Shown: positions 34,395 to 46,290, numbered from the stretch's first letter. The stretch is DNA of 64,000 nt from Adenanthera pavonina (GCA_026686845.1 JAIVEN010000012.1:13022501-13086500); one strand, 5' to 3'. Numbers and translations are program-made. Notes: generated from the letters alone by a model not told the origin.

Positions 34395-34580
34395 TTGCAA
34401 AAGGAATACCATTCAGTACAGAATTATACCCACAAAATTCTCACTGTGCATGTCAACAACAAGTTTAAAAGCTTCAAAATGGGCAAAGCCTGACATCATG
34501 GCATTCCATGAGCCAGTGCACTTAAAGTGACATTCCATAGGCATCAAAAACCGGGTCTTAATGACTCGAGTATGAATGCG
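34395..34580 (-). pseudogene. PPR N-terminal fragment (M3, first copy)
   Basis: Degraded paralogue of 25,205-25,390, with the same landmarks (CACTGTGCATGTCAACAA, GACATCATGGCATTCCATGA, GGGTCTTAATGACTCGAG). It sits just upstream, on the minus strand, of the C-terminal fragment, which is the correct gene order but with the middle of the protein missing. Confidence 0.6.
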
Positions 34581-34748
34581 AAGGGACAAAGGGACAAATG
34601 ATCCATTTTCAGAGAATTAAAGATATACAATGAATGGACTCCCTACCTCACAAAAGAATAACCAGATGAATATAACTATGATTCACATGGATGAGGTTTC
34701 AGAATCTATGCTGATAGGAAATATTTAGAGATTCAAACTAACTTTTGA

Positions 34749-34795
34749 CTTACTTAAGAGTGGAAAGGAAAAATACATCTGGATCATCATAATGG
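34749..34795 (-). pseudogene. HDA14-like exon 3' end (M3, truncated copy)
   Basis: The minus strand reads HYDDPDVFFLST, the family-typical form of this segment, then a broken donor. Upstream of HYDDP the sequence is not deacetylase but ACATATGTATGATAAAAG-type text, so the zinc-site half of the exon is deleted. The same truncated form is present at 24,069, 25,549, 57,199 and 62,528. Confidence 0.6.
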
Positions 34796-34929
34796 CTACA
34801 TATGTATGATAAAAGTCTACTTCAAAATCATCCTTGTACACACCACATATGCATGAGAAGCTAAGCCTCCATAAATCATCCAAATTTCTACTTCATCCTT
34901 GTACACCACATATGCATGAGAAGCTATGC

Positions 34930-35110
34930 CTCCACATATCATCAAACACACACAGAGAGAGACACACAAAGAAACACGTGTGGCATGCATGGACAAACAA
35001 GTGTGAGATATGCAACATATATATACATGGACGTATATACAAGTATATATGTATATATATATATATCAATGCATATATATATATATACATGCATGGACAA
35101 ATATACATAA
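34930..35110. repeat. CA/TA-rich block with CACGTG
   Basis: ACACACA and (TA)n runs surround CACGTG at 34,975-34,980. Several overlapping short frames occur on both strands only because of the simple repeats; none is a gene. Confidence 0.6.
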
Positions 35111-35456
35111 CTAAACTGAGATTTGTAAAAAGTCATAACTAAAGTGATTGACAGCAGTTGGTCGAAAAAAAAAATGATTGACAGCAACAAGAAGGGTATA
35201 TCTAACACATGTCAAAACATGCAATGCAACATACAAAATATATATATATTACAGTTGTATAAAAGAGATGTGACTATATATAACACACGTCAAAAGACTA
35301 TGCAACCCTTCAAATTACATATGGACACATCAAGGTTTATCATGTCTCCATGTTAATTTAGAAAAACTTATTTTTTGGGTCAGTTAAAACCAAAATCATA
35401 GGAAGAAAAGCCAAGTGTTCATTGGATTCAGTAATCCAAACAAACTTTTGACTTAC

Positions 35457-35587
35457 TTGATGATTAGAAAGGAAAAAATACATCTGGATCATCATAAAAA
35501 GCATCTTCTTTTGTTCCATTCCATGCACGCATTGAACATAACAAGCTGCAATGGCCAAATTTCCAAAGCAAAACCCATGGATCCAAA
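35457..35587 (-). pseudogene. HDA14-like catalytic exon with zinc site deleted (M3)
   Basis: This begins GFCFGNLAIAACYVQCVHG, as in M1, but the next about 48 bp, covering the NFDVHHG zinc-ligand strand, are gone. The remaining part of the exon is WNGTKEDAFYDDPDVFF in a shifted frame, ending at a GTAAGT donor (35,451-35,456). Upstream it still has an ATGGG counterpart of the family's GPMGFC start. Loss of the Asp-x-His pair makes it certainly inactive. Confidence 0.75.
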
Positions 35588-37055
35588 GCATTTAGAAAGG
35601 GTATAATAGAAGAAACCCGTGGATCCTGCCCCTTCCGACTTAAAGGAAGACAAAAATAGATCAAACCATACAATCGCCAAAATCAGCCTAGCTAAAGTTA
35701 GTTTTAGAAAGCAGAACTAAAAAATAAAGAAAAAAAGTAATCAAATTTGGAATAGTCTGAATTGAATGGTGGCTTTGTGTTGTTTTCTTTTAACCAATAT
35801 CTGGCCCAAATGAATATAAAATCCATTTTTTCCAACAAACAGATAATAAAATATTCCAATATGCCCATAAGATAAGAGTAATAAATGTATGTATCCAATG
35901 ACCACCTATAGACTCTCCCCATAACACAAACAGATGGACATGCCAGGTTCAGACGTATTAGCACCACCATAAGATTCTAAACTAGAGACAAGAGGAGTAC
36001 TAGCATATGAGCCATAAATGAAAATAAGGCCTTTCTCTGAAGCTTGATCCATAAACTATCAAAATTTAGAAGCAGAATTTTCTTTATATACAAAAGATAA
36101 AAATGCTTAAGGAGACTTGAAAACTGACCAAAATGAAAATGCTAGTAATGTATCAATTAAATTGCTTAAGGAGAGCAACCAATTTAGCTCGTAATATTTA
36201 TCCATAATTTTTGTTCTTTTATAAAATCAGAAGCAAATATGAATCAAATGAAATTAATCAATAAATAAAATGTACGTTAAAGTAGTTTATAAATTCAACA
36301 ACTAAATAATTTTCCTCAAGCATCAAGCATTCCAAAGGGGGAAAAAGCATGAAAAGAAACCTTGAAAACAAAAAAAATGTGGTGAGACCAAATATAATGT
36401 AGCAACACAAAGAACGAGACTGGAAGAGTCATTATTTTGCACCTTAGAACCATATAGTCTCCATTGGAGTTGCAGATGAAATAATATAATTTTATCATCA
36501 ATTCAAATTATGAAATTTAAAATAAATAAAGAAAAAATTATAATGCTCTGTTTTATTAACAAATATAATTTAAATTGATCCTGGACCTAGTTTGAGTTTC
36601 ATAATTCTTCTCCGAACTACATTACATCAATTCAAGTTAATCAAGATAAAAAATATATGGAGCTAGCTTACAGTGTTATTTTAATTTCATTTTCTAATCC
36701 AAATTACCAAAGATTTCAAGTTTGGCCAAAAAAAAAAGGATTCAAGTTATTTAGACAAGCCAAGAAACAAGAATTAAGGAAATAATGGAAGATGACGAAT
36801 CTTAAATCAATGGATTGACTTACTGGATCATGATTCTACTTCCTGTAGGATCATGTCAAGAGCTTAATATACAATGAATGTACACAACCTTAAAGGTATA
36901 AACAAGATGGTTATCAGCAAACTCAGAAGGAATATTATTCTTTTATTTGGTTTGCCTGCACTAAATAACTTATGTAGAGCATTATTGAAGTTGAAACAGA
37001 GAGTTTAAGAAACTCAACTCTCTGTTTCAAACCTAGTGTCAACCCTCCAAGGAAG
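35588..37055. other. Non-coding M3 sequence
   Basis: Homologous to 3,100-4,470 in M1 and 25,975-27,080 in M2. No supported gene. Confidence 0.55.
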
Positions 37056-37059
37056 AACA

Positions 37060-37345
37060 CTTTGGGGAAGGCGGGAACTTCCGAATTTACTACCAAAGGA
37101 ATACTCATTCAGTACAAAATTCTCCCTATGCATGTCAACAAAAAGCTTCAAAGCTTTATTGAAACGATCTTGTTGGGCAAAGCCTGACATCATGGCATTC
37201 CATTAGCACTGGCCAAACTTTGTCAATGTACTTAAAATGGCATTCCATAGACATGCATCAATCAACCTTATTCTAGATAAATATTTCCCAGGAAAACTGG
37301 GTCTTAATGACTCAAGCATGAATGTGACACATGTAGAGTCCAAAT
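37060..37345 (-). pseudogene. PLS-class PPR N-terminal fragment (M3, second copy)
   Basis: The minus strand keeps SFPGKYLSRIRLIDACLWNA and ILSTLTKFGQC (family: RLIDAYSKCG..WNSVVTGLTKLGF), then a repeat end equivalent to NAMMSGFAQQDRFNKAL. Compared with 27,088-27,440 it has lost one NAMM repeat but keeps the upstream RLIDA text. It ends at the same truncation point (after NEYSFGS) as in M1 and M2. Confidence 0.7.
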
Positions 37346-37546
37346 TTACACATATGCATGGTGAGTTAAGCCTCCATATTCTGGATAAATATATAGATAC
37401 ACACACACACATGTGGCATGTGTGATAAGTGTGAGAAGACATGCATAGGAAAGAACACCAAGAATCAAGTAAAAAAAGTTACAAATGTTTTTACTCACGG
37501 AGGTTTGAAGATTTGTACCAAAATGCCCAAATTTCCAACTCCATCA

Positions 37547-39330
37547 TATAGATACATACATATATATAAACACACACACTCACGTGCATGTATGGCAAAT
37601 GAAAAGACATGCATATCAAAATAATTAAACAAGATGAAAAGACATGCATATCAAAAACATTAAACAAGCAGAAAGGCACAAATGAGCTTTAAACAAATAA
37701 TTTCCTAGAATTAAAGATATACAATGAATGAACTCAGATTTTTCCCACCTCACAAAAGAATAACCAGATGACGAATCCTTCATTTAAATAAACAAAACTT
37801 ATAAGGATTTATTGGTGTATTCAAGTGAAACTTTTTCTTTCTAAGAACTCAAACCTTGAATTAGTCAAAGTGAAAAAGCATTTTGGACGTTTTCTAAACT
37901 TATAAGGATTTATTGGTGTATTCAAGTGAAACTTTTTCTCTCTAAGAATTGCTAAATTGGTGACTCAAATGCTCCTGCACAATAAAAGATCCTCTTATCA
38001 ATTGTCAGTTCCAATCTCACAATGAAAAAATATTAAAAAGATGCATTTTTTAATTTAATCATATTGGAAGAGAAAATATTGAAAGTAGCATTGACTCTTA
38101 TCAAGTAATTAGATATGAATCAAAAAATAATAAAATAGACTTACAATTATGTTGATACTTCAACTGGAACAATCAAAGTTGTTGAATTGCTTTCATTTAG
38201 GATCAAAGACATTACAAAACAACGGATTTGAGGGAGAAAATAAAGGAATTTGAGGAAGAGAGATAGGTTAAATCAAAGTCCAGTGACTAAGTTCCCTAAA
38301 TCATGTTGGGGATTAAAGAAACATTTATCGGCATATATAAAAGGCAAGATAAAGGAAGACAGATCTCAGTGTTATCATTTTCTTGACAAAATACTATATT
38401 AGAGTTTTATGATTATAAGATTTATATGCAGCAAAACAAAAACATGATTTTTATTGCTGATGTGGACCTGAAAAGAAATTGTGAAAAGCATAATAGGTGA
38501 AAACAAATATGGGAAAGGTGAAAACAAATGGAAAAATTAAATATGTTTATTTATTTACCCACCAAAACGAAAAAGAAAACATTTAAGTTGATTTCTATCA
38601 ACCAAGTGCACCATGCACTTCTAGGTAAAAACCCAAGACGTAAAACTCAAAACTCAAGACTTTAGAAGTGTGGATGCCAAAAAGTATAAGGACAATAGTA
38701 GTTCTCAAGCATCCCAACAATCAAAGGTAATCTCCCTTGCATCAAGCAAACAAATTTTATGGAAAATCATTTGACAAGAATGAAGTAACGGAATAGTCCC
38801 TCACATAGGATTAGTGTTTAACTCTCAACTCTGAAGTGTAAAGGGTAGTGTATCACTCAAATTCCACCTATCAAACCCCACTGTCATAAGCTTGTCTATC
38901 TTCTAAATCTCCACCACCTATGCCAAATGCAATGCACAAATCAAAAGGACTTTGTTCTGGGTTGTAATGAACAAGGAACAACTAAACAATAAGGAAAAAG
39001 CAATGGAAGAACAAAAAGAAGCACCTCAAAAATTGGAAAAACATTAAACAAACACATATGACAAAAGAAAAATGCATGCACTTGGACTTTCATTTCCTTT
39101 CCAATTCTCTCCCTCTCTCCCTCTCTCTTTCTGTTTTTTCTTTTTCAAAACATCTTTTTCTATTTTTTTTCTTGCTCTTTTATTTTCTCGCGGTTGAGTG
39201 CGTTTTACGCTCCATCTCAACCTTTTTCTATTCAACTTTTTCAAATTTTTTTTCTTCCCATTTTTTTCTTTTCTTGCGGTTGAGTGCATTTTACGCTCCA
39301 TCTCAACCCTTTTCATTCAATTTTTTCACA
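37547..39330. repeat. 1.78-kb tandem duplication, unit 1
   Basis: Starts at TATAGATACATACATATATA and ends where the same text restarts at 39,331. Unit 2 follows directly. The two are very similar by eye. The unit contains module non-coding sequence, a 101-bp inner tandem duplication (37,797 and 37,898; the second copy here has lost about 70 bp) and part of the retroelement-like segment with two GTTGAG..CTCAAC hairpin units (39,191-39,310). Confidence 0.85.
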
Positions 39331-41052
39331 TATAGATACATACATATATATAAACACACACACACACACACTCATGTGCATGTATGGCAAATGAAAAGAC
39401 ATGCATATCAAAATAATTAAACAAGATGAAAAGACATGCATATCAAAATCATTAAACAAGAAGAAAGGCACAAATGGGCTTTAAACAAATAATTTCCTAG
39501 AATTAAAGATATACAATGAATGAACTCAGATTTTTCGCACCTCACAAAAGAATAACCAGATGATGAATCCTTCATTTAAATAAACAAAACTTATAAGGAT
39601 TTATTGGTGTATTCAAGTGAAACTTTTTCTTTCTAAGAACTCAAACCTTGAATTAGTCAAAGTGAAAAAGCATTTTGGACGTTTTCTAAACATATAAGGA
39701 TTTATTGGTGTATTCAAGTGAAACTTTTTCTTTCTAAGAACTCAAACCTTGAATTAGTCAAAGTGAAAAAGCATTTTGGACATTTTCTAAACTGCTGAAT
39801 TGGTGACTCAAATGCTCCTGCACAATAAAAGATCCTCTTATCAATTGTCAATTCCAATCTCACAATGAAAAAATATTAAAAAGATACAGTTTTTAATTTA
39901 ATCATATTGGAAGAGAAAATATTGAAAGTAGCATTGACTCTTATCAAGTAATTAGATATGAATCAACAAATAATAAAGTAGACTTACAATTATGTTGATA
40001 CTTCAACTGGAACAACCACAGTTATTGAATTACTTTCATTTAGGATCAAAGACATTACAAAACAATGGATTTGAGGGAGAAAATAGAGGAATTCGAGGAA
40101 GAGAGATAGGATAAATCAAAATCTAGTGACTAAATTCCCCTGGAGATTAAATAAACATTTATCTGCATATATAAAAGACAAGATAAAGGAAGACAAATCT
40201 CAGTGTTATCATTTTCTTGACAAAATACTATATTAGAGTTTTATGATTATAAGATTTATATGCAGCAAAACAAAAACATAATTTTTATTACTGATGTGGA
40301 CCTGAAAAGAAATTGTGAAAAGCACAATAGGTGAAAACAAATATATTTATTTATTTACCCACCAAAATGAAAAAGAAAACATTTAAGTTGATTTCTATCA
40401 ACCAAGTGCACCATGCACTTCTAGGTAAAAACCCAAGACGTAAAACTCAAAACTCAAGACTTGAGAAGTGTGGATGCCACAAAGTATAAAGACAATAATA
40501 GTTCTCAAGCATCCCAACAATCAAAGGTAATCTCCCTTGCATCAAGCAAACAAATTTTATGGCAAATCATTTGACAAGAATGAAGTAACGGAATAGTCCC
40601 TCACATAGGATTAGTGTTTAACTCTCAACTCTCAAGTGTAAAGGGTAGTGTATCACTCAAATTCCACCTATCAAACCCCACTGCCATAAGCTTGTCTATC
40701 TTCTAAATCTCCACCACCTATGCCAAATGCAATGCACAAATCAAAAGGACTTTGTTCTGGGTTGTAATGAACAAGGAACAACTAAACAATAAGGAAAAAG
40801 CAATGGAAGAACAAAAAGAAGCACCTCAAAAATTGGAAAAACATTAAACAAACACATATGACAAAAGAAAAGTGCATGCACTTGGACTTTCATTTCCTTT
40901 CCAATTCTCTCCCTCTTTCCCTCTCTCTTTCTGTTTTTTCTTTTCCAAAACATCTTTTCTATTTTTTTTATTTCTTTTTCTTGCTCTTTTTTTTTCTTGC
41001 AGTTGAGTGCGTTTTATGCTCCATCTCAACCCTTTTCATTCAATTTTTTCAC
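39331..41052. repeat. 1.72-kb tandem duplication, unit 2
   Basis: Second copy of 37,547-39,330. Its 101-bp inner duplication (39,589 and 39,690) is complete, and it has one hairpin unit (41,001-41,033) instead of two. Homology to unit 1 ends at CAATTTTTTCACAT, the breakpoint. M1 and M2 have a single unit, so the duplication is specific to M3. Confidence 0.85.
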
Positions 41053-42480
41053 ATGTTTGCCTCTCCCATTTTTTGATTCTTTCTTGCCCAAGATAATGCA
41101 CCAAAAACATATGCTTATGCTAGTAAAATGTTCTCCAATTCCTGAAATGAAAAGGTGGGAATTTATTACTTGGCCTTGGCTAAAAAAAGGTTCAATATGA
41201 AAGGAAAGGACACAAGGCTCAATGGGCTAAACAATGGATAAAATATGCAAGGGTTGGCTATATGGCTTAGTAGCTAACAAATAAAAGAATGCCTTGATCA
41301 TTTTTGTGCATGCAAATGCAATTGTGGTCTCAACAAAGAATCAAGACAAGTTCTAGAGTAAAGATAAAGATAGGCGAATACACACAAGAAAGGAGCAATA
41401 TAGGCCCAAATCCTCACAAGCTAATGACTATCACAATTAATTCATTAAAGTCAAAATCATTGCCACTTAACTTGAATTCTAAACACAAGGTCAATTTCTC
41501 ATCATGCCAAAATGTGTCCAAACTAAGATTGCCTCAACTTGTAACTTCACACAAAAACAAGCCACCAAAAATGAAAACCAACATTTTTGGAGATAACATA
41601 ATGTGAAGATCACAATTGAAAATCAAGATACCCATACCAAAGTTTACATATAAATCTCTGGAGTAGTATTTAGAGCATTATAGATTTATATCCTTTATTT
41701 GGACAACTTTTTACTAGTTACAGTATCCAATTGAGGTCTAGTAAAACTTTGGTTAGAGCATTAACTATCAAGATATCAACGGTAGAAGTGCTAGTTCTAT
41801 AATCAAAAATCAAACAATTGATAAAATGTTTACGAGTGTTGAGAAAACAACATCTTGAACTTTGTTATATTTACAGACTAATTGCATGAATCATTAAAGA
41901 ATTTCATGAGATTAAACAAATTAAGAATCAAACACTTGACTAACATGACTTGTTCATACCATAACTACACCAGCATCATCTTGCATATCCCAACAATCAA
42001 CGGAACATGCAGCATAACTTAAGTTTATGCAAACAATAAATATGTATTTTAATGGTAAAAGTCATTTTTATTAGGATGAAGAAGAAAAAGAAAATATAAG
42101 GAAGGAGGATAGGATCTTCTCCAAAGAAACAAGTGAAATGAGAAGGAAAAGAGAAAGAAAGAACTCCTTTTTGCTTTGCTAAAGATGTTTCCCTTTTGTT
42201 AAAGGTGCATCATCTGTCTTCTATTTTATGGCGACATCATTTCTTGAAATCTATTAATTGACTTCTATAATCAATAAAGCCATATGAATATTGTAATGCA
42301 TGTTTTGACATAATGAGATGCATCTCATGTCATGTGCAGAATTTTTAAACAAATTGACCAGTCATTCAATTGTTTGCAATGAGTTCCTTCAAAAATAAAA
42401 GTACAATAAAAAAATCTTACATATGCTCCATCACCCATTACATCAAATGGACAAACCAAAAAAGATGTCATAGCAAATGA
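41053..42480 (-). mobile_element. Retroelement-like non-coding segment (M3 copy, continued)
   Basis: Continues the segment described at 6,000-7,480 with close similarity (for example GCACCAAAAACATATGCTTA, AAATATGCAAGGGTTGGCTA). It has no coding domain, LTR or primer site that I can recognise. Class and orientation are inferred from remembered repeats only. Confidence 0.4.
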
Positions 42481-42484
42481 AAAC

Positions 42485-43180
42485 CTTGAAACTGGTTTAC
42501 TTTATCCAAAAGAAGCTTGTATTTAAGAACATATACAGAATCGAGTTGACGAGGACTGCCAGACCAAATAAGAACAAGGTATATATCATACATTAGATAA
42601 ATTCAAAGGGAAGATTCTGATTACTCTCTTACCTCTTGCTGGATCCAAACATCTCAAATGTTTGAACATAAGAATACATACTCTCACCAAATTGCTGATG
42701 AAATACAGTGCGCGATATACCTCTACACAACTTTTGAGGGCTCCTCTGCTGCCAGACTGGCTGCAACAAAACAAGTCCCAAATTCAACAAGTGTATGTCA
42801 CAACCAAAACCAAATAGAAAGAAAGCCGATTCAGGGGGAGGTGGGGTGGGGAAGGGAGGAAGAGCAATTATTATCGCTTCTTCACACATGGACAAAACTT
42901 CATTAAAAATCCTATATAACCGCAATATTTCTAGACCGAGTGGCACACATCAGAACATAATACAATTCTTTTACCATGGATCAAAGCTAGATTAATATTC
43001 AAAGTATTTGTGTTAAAGAGGAAAGTTGAAGATTGTCCAAGTTCAAAGCCCCATACGATCAGATATGAGTATCAAATACATACATATATTCATATATATA
43101 TATATATCGCACTTGTGCACAAACCTGAAGGAATCAGACGAAAGATTGTAGAGAAGAGGCTCTGTGACTATGGGAGACAT
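42485..43180 (-). pseudogene. Unidentified gene 'W', exons 1-3 (M3 copy)
   Basis: The best copy of W. Exon 1 (43,125-43,180) starts MSPIVTEPLLYNLSSDSF and ends CAG|GTTTGT. Exon 2 (42,633-42,760) follows TTTGTTGCAG, contains FHQQFGESMYSYVQTFEMF and then GSSKR, and ends at AG|GTAAGAG. Exon 3 (42,485-42,555, 71 nt) follows GGCAG, contains QLDSVYVLKYKLLLDKVNQF and ends at CAAG|GTTTTC. Splice sites are good and the exon 2 frame is open, unlike M1. I do not recognise the protein and see no further exons downstream, so it is at best the 5' end of a truncated gene. Confidence 0.5.
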
Positions 43181-43239
43181 TCTCTGAGGGAAGAACAAGA
43201 GAAACAAACGATGTTGATCAGGGAATAACAAAGAGCCGA

Positions 43240-43260
43240 CGGTCGTATATATAGTATGTT
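43240..43260 (-). promoter_or_regulatory. Possible TATA element upstream of W (M3)
   Basis: The minus strand reads ACTATATATACGACC about 65 bp upstream of the W exon 1 ATG. A TATA-like element is conserved at the corresponding place in M1 (9,026-9,044). It is a plausible core promoter without expression evidence. Confidence 0.35.
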
Positions 43261-43269
43261 CTCTTAACC

Positions 43270-44600
43270 CAACGGTAACAATTGGAAGTTTTTTAGCTTT
43301 GGAAATACAATTTTGAAATTTAATCCCTAGCAAACGGCTACTTTTGTATAAGAGGAGATGGAAATTAAAGATGAAGAGGAAGTGCGTGTTATGGATACTG
43401 GACAGCTCCTATCGTATCTCCAGCCGTATATTTTCGTCAGAGTGAAAGGCACCGAACTAAAATTCTCCCTTGGCATTTTGATTTTAACTCCCAACCCTTG
43501 GATTATTTGAGGGCTACCATTTATCCTATTTAAGCCTTTTGACGCTGTGTGGGCTTGAAGTTTTTGGGCTATTGGATTAATTTACCGACACGATTTAACT
43601 TGAGAGATAATGGAGAGACTTGCGAGAGAGGATACATGTTCTGTGTATACAGACTTGCCATTTTTCTCATTAATTTTAAAATAATGTTAATTTTCTGTCA
43701 TGATTTTAATAATTTTAATTAAAATAAATAAAATTATTATTCATTTTATTTTTATTAAAATTATAAAATGGCAACATAAATCTTTTTTGAATTGCAGCAA
43801 TGTGATATTTTTTTCACTTGAAAAGTAATCATCATTAATATGTCAATCTATTAATATATAATATAATATAATTTATATCAAATTTAATATTTTCAAGTTA
43901 TAAATAGTATAATTCAGTTTTTTCCAAAAATAGTATAATTCATTTCTAAAATTTCATGTAATATAAGAAAAAATATATCCAGCGGAGAAAGAGACACATA
44001 TTAAGTTATTCTGGTAAAAATATATTATATGTTGAATAAATTTGTAAATAATGCAATTTGTCCTGTGAGTTTTATAATCTATACACGAACAATATGGCTC
44101 TATATATATATATATATATATTGGCAGATGCAGATTCAGTGGGGGCAATATAATTTTTTAAGAAATTGAATAAATAATTATATAAAAATTTACTATACAT
44201 GTATGCGTCTAGATATACATTCGCTCAAACAAATTATCTATCCTATAGTTTACCCAAAAAAAAATTATATACCCTAAGATTTGATGGAAAACCATTCACA
44301 TTTGTCTCTAATAATAATGATGATAATGATAATGATAATGATAAAATTTATCATTATCATTATTGTTATTAGAGATTTTATTCATAAAGTTTGATAAAAG
44401 TTATTTCTCTATAGATAATTTTTCTTAATGTATTTCTCTTTTTCATTTTCTATTTTTTCACCAACTTTTCATTTTCTATTCAATATAAAAAAATTTGGTG
44501 AAAACCAAGGTATCACCAGTTTAGAGAAAGATTAAAAAAAAAATTTACAATCTACAGTCTACTTATCTTTAACCTAAATAAAGATTAAGTTGGCAAAAAA
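43270..44600. other. W upstream flank and AT-rich spacer
   Basis: 43,290-43,650 matches 9,075-9,890 in M1 apart from the M1 insertion; 43,440-44,390 matches 57,300-60,170 apart from two insertions there. A (TA)n run is at about 44,101-44,121. No gene supported. Confidence 0.55.
44305..44374. repeat. ATAATG-rich near-palindrome
   Basis: The arm TCTCTAATAATAATGATGAT with several GATAAT repeats pairs with ATCATTATCATTATTGTTAT followed by TAGAGA, giving a stem of about 29 bp with a 12-nt asymmetry and almost no loop. The left arm and flank recur at 60,095-60,172 with a different right arm. Confidence 0.75.
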
Positions 44601-45996
44601 AACCTATATTTCCATTGATCAGAGGCATTATTTACTAATGCCCATGATTCTATTACATCGTCTAATAGCTCTCATAATTCTCTTCCTTTGTTGTTCAACC
44701 CCATTACTTGCTGCTGGCAAAATCCATTTCTTAGCACTGACAAAAGCTTTATTCATCCCTATAGAGCTCACCGACCAGCCTTAAGGTGACTGGCCCTCTA
44801 ACAACCTCCACATGCGGCCCCACACACCAACATGGCAAACTTGCAATGTTTTGCACATGTCACGGAAAAGGTTAATATATGATGAAGCACTGTCATGTTC
44901 CAGTTGATCCCAGCTCTTGGTTCCATTGCCTTTGCTGTTCACAGTCTTAAGCTCTTATGTGTCTCATTTGCTTGCTATTTATCAAGCTTAATTTAGCAAG
45001 CCATCAATTCTTTATGGAGGCAAATGAATACAGTGATGCAAGAGACTTTGACTTTGCTGGGAAAGCTGTGTATGCTGCTAGATGGGTTACTGCTGGATCA
45101 TTTTGTTCACGAAGCTGCAAGGTTTCTCAACACAGAAGTGGGCAACTGCTGGTGGTTTGGGCTATGAGATATTTACAAACTTTGTTTGAGAAGACCATCT
45201 TCCTTAATCTCCAATCAACCATGATATCTCTCTTTCTATCCTTGCCCTTCTTACTTGTATCTCTCTGAATGCTCTCCTCTTGAAGTATCAGATTATTGGT
45301 TTTCTTCAGGAACCCATGAGAGAGATATGGAAGCTGTTCTTCAAACCCGTGAGCACAGATAGTTCTCTCCAAAGCCAAAAATTCTTAGTGGATCTTCTCT
45401 ATCAACAAATGGGTTCCAAAAATTTCATGGGTTTGCTTCAATACCTAGAAGCTTATTCAAAAGGACAGAAAGGCTGAAGCTACTGTTGCTGATGGGCAGC
45501 CAGTGTGCAGTGGACTGGAATCAGAATTAAAAAAAAAAACTAAAATTCTTGGGTAATGAGGTTTCAATCCTCAAGAAGATTGCACAACTTTGGTTGATGC
45601 TGTTTTCTGTCCTCTTCAACAGCAATAACCTCAAAAGACATCCAGAGGAAGTAAGACAGATTATACTATTGCTGAAAACTTGGATAAATTAAACCTGCCT
45701 ATGGCTGCTGAGTTTATGTTGTTTTGCACAAAAAACTGGTTTATATTCTGCCCAAACAAGTCTATTGTTGTCCCCTTCATCACCTTCTTTGGGGCATTTG
45801 GATTTGTTATCTTATTATCCTTTCTCGTGAAATGTTTGCAAGGTTGGAGTTCTGCATTTGTAGCCTTTTTATAGCTTGTTTATGACTTTTCTATCATCTC
45901 TCCCTGAGCTAGGAGTGAGGATTTCGGATCAATTTTCTTCACTGATAGAACTAGAAATTTTTATCTGCTCGTAGCCTTCATTGTACATTATCTCTA

Positions 45997-46290
45997 TCTG
46001 TAGCCTTCATTGTAACTGATGCACAACATTTTTACCATTTATGGCCTTTATTGAGATTTTTCCTTTCCAGTTCTGACCTTCATTATCACTAGGCAATTTT
46101 TTTTTTATCATCTGTAGCCTTCTTCACAACTGAGACGCAATCTTCTCCCATTTATGGCCTTCATTGAGATTTTTCCTTTCCAGTTTTGACCTTCATTATC
46201 ACTAGGAAATTTTTATTTTTGTCGTCTATAGCCTTCTTTGCAACAGAGACGCAATCTTCTCCCATTTATGGCCTCCACTCTGATGTTTCT
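45997..46290. repeat. 114-bp tandem repeat inside E3
   Basis: Units start at TCTGTAGCCT (45,997 and 46,111) and TCTATAGCCT (46,225), each 114 bp; the third is partial. Each contains CATTTATGGCC, ATTGAGATTTTTCCTTTCCA and CCTTCATTATCACTAGG. E2 has the same words at 19,140-19,400 in a less regular order. The array lies just before the RNase H remnant. Confidence 0.85.

Noticed and set aside
34834..35208. Several overlapping Tyr/Ile/His-rich ORFs on both strands
   Set aside because: They are translations of (TA)n and (CA)n simple repeats.
43240..43260. Treating W as a functional short gene
   Set aside because: TATA-like element and splice sites are present, but exon 2 lengths differ between copies and no downstream exons or known protein support a product.
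45997..46290. Regularly spaced repeats considered as a CRISPR-like array
   Set aside because: The 114-bp units are contiguous with no unique spacers, inside a plant retroelement.
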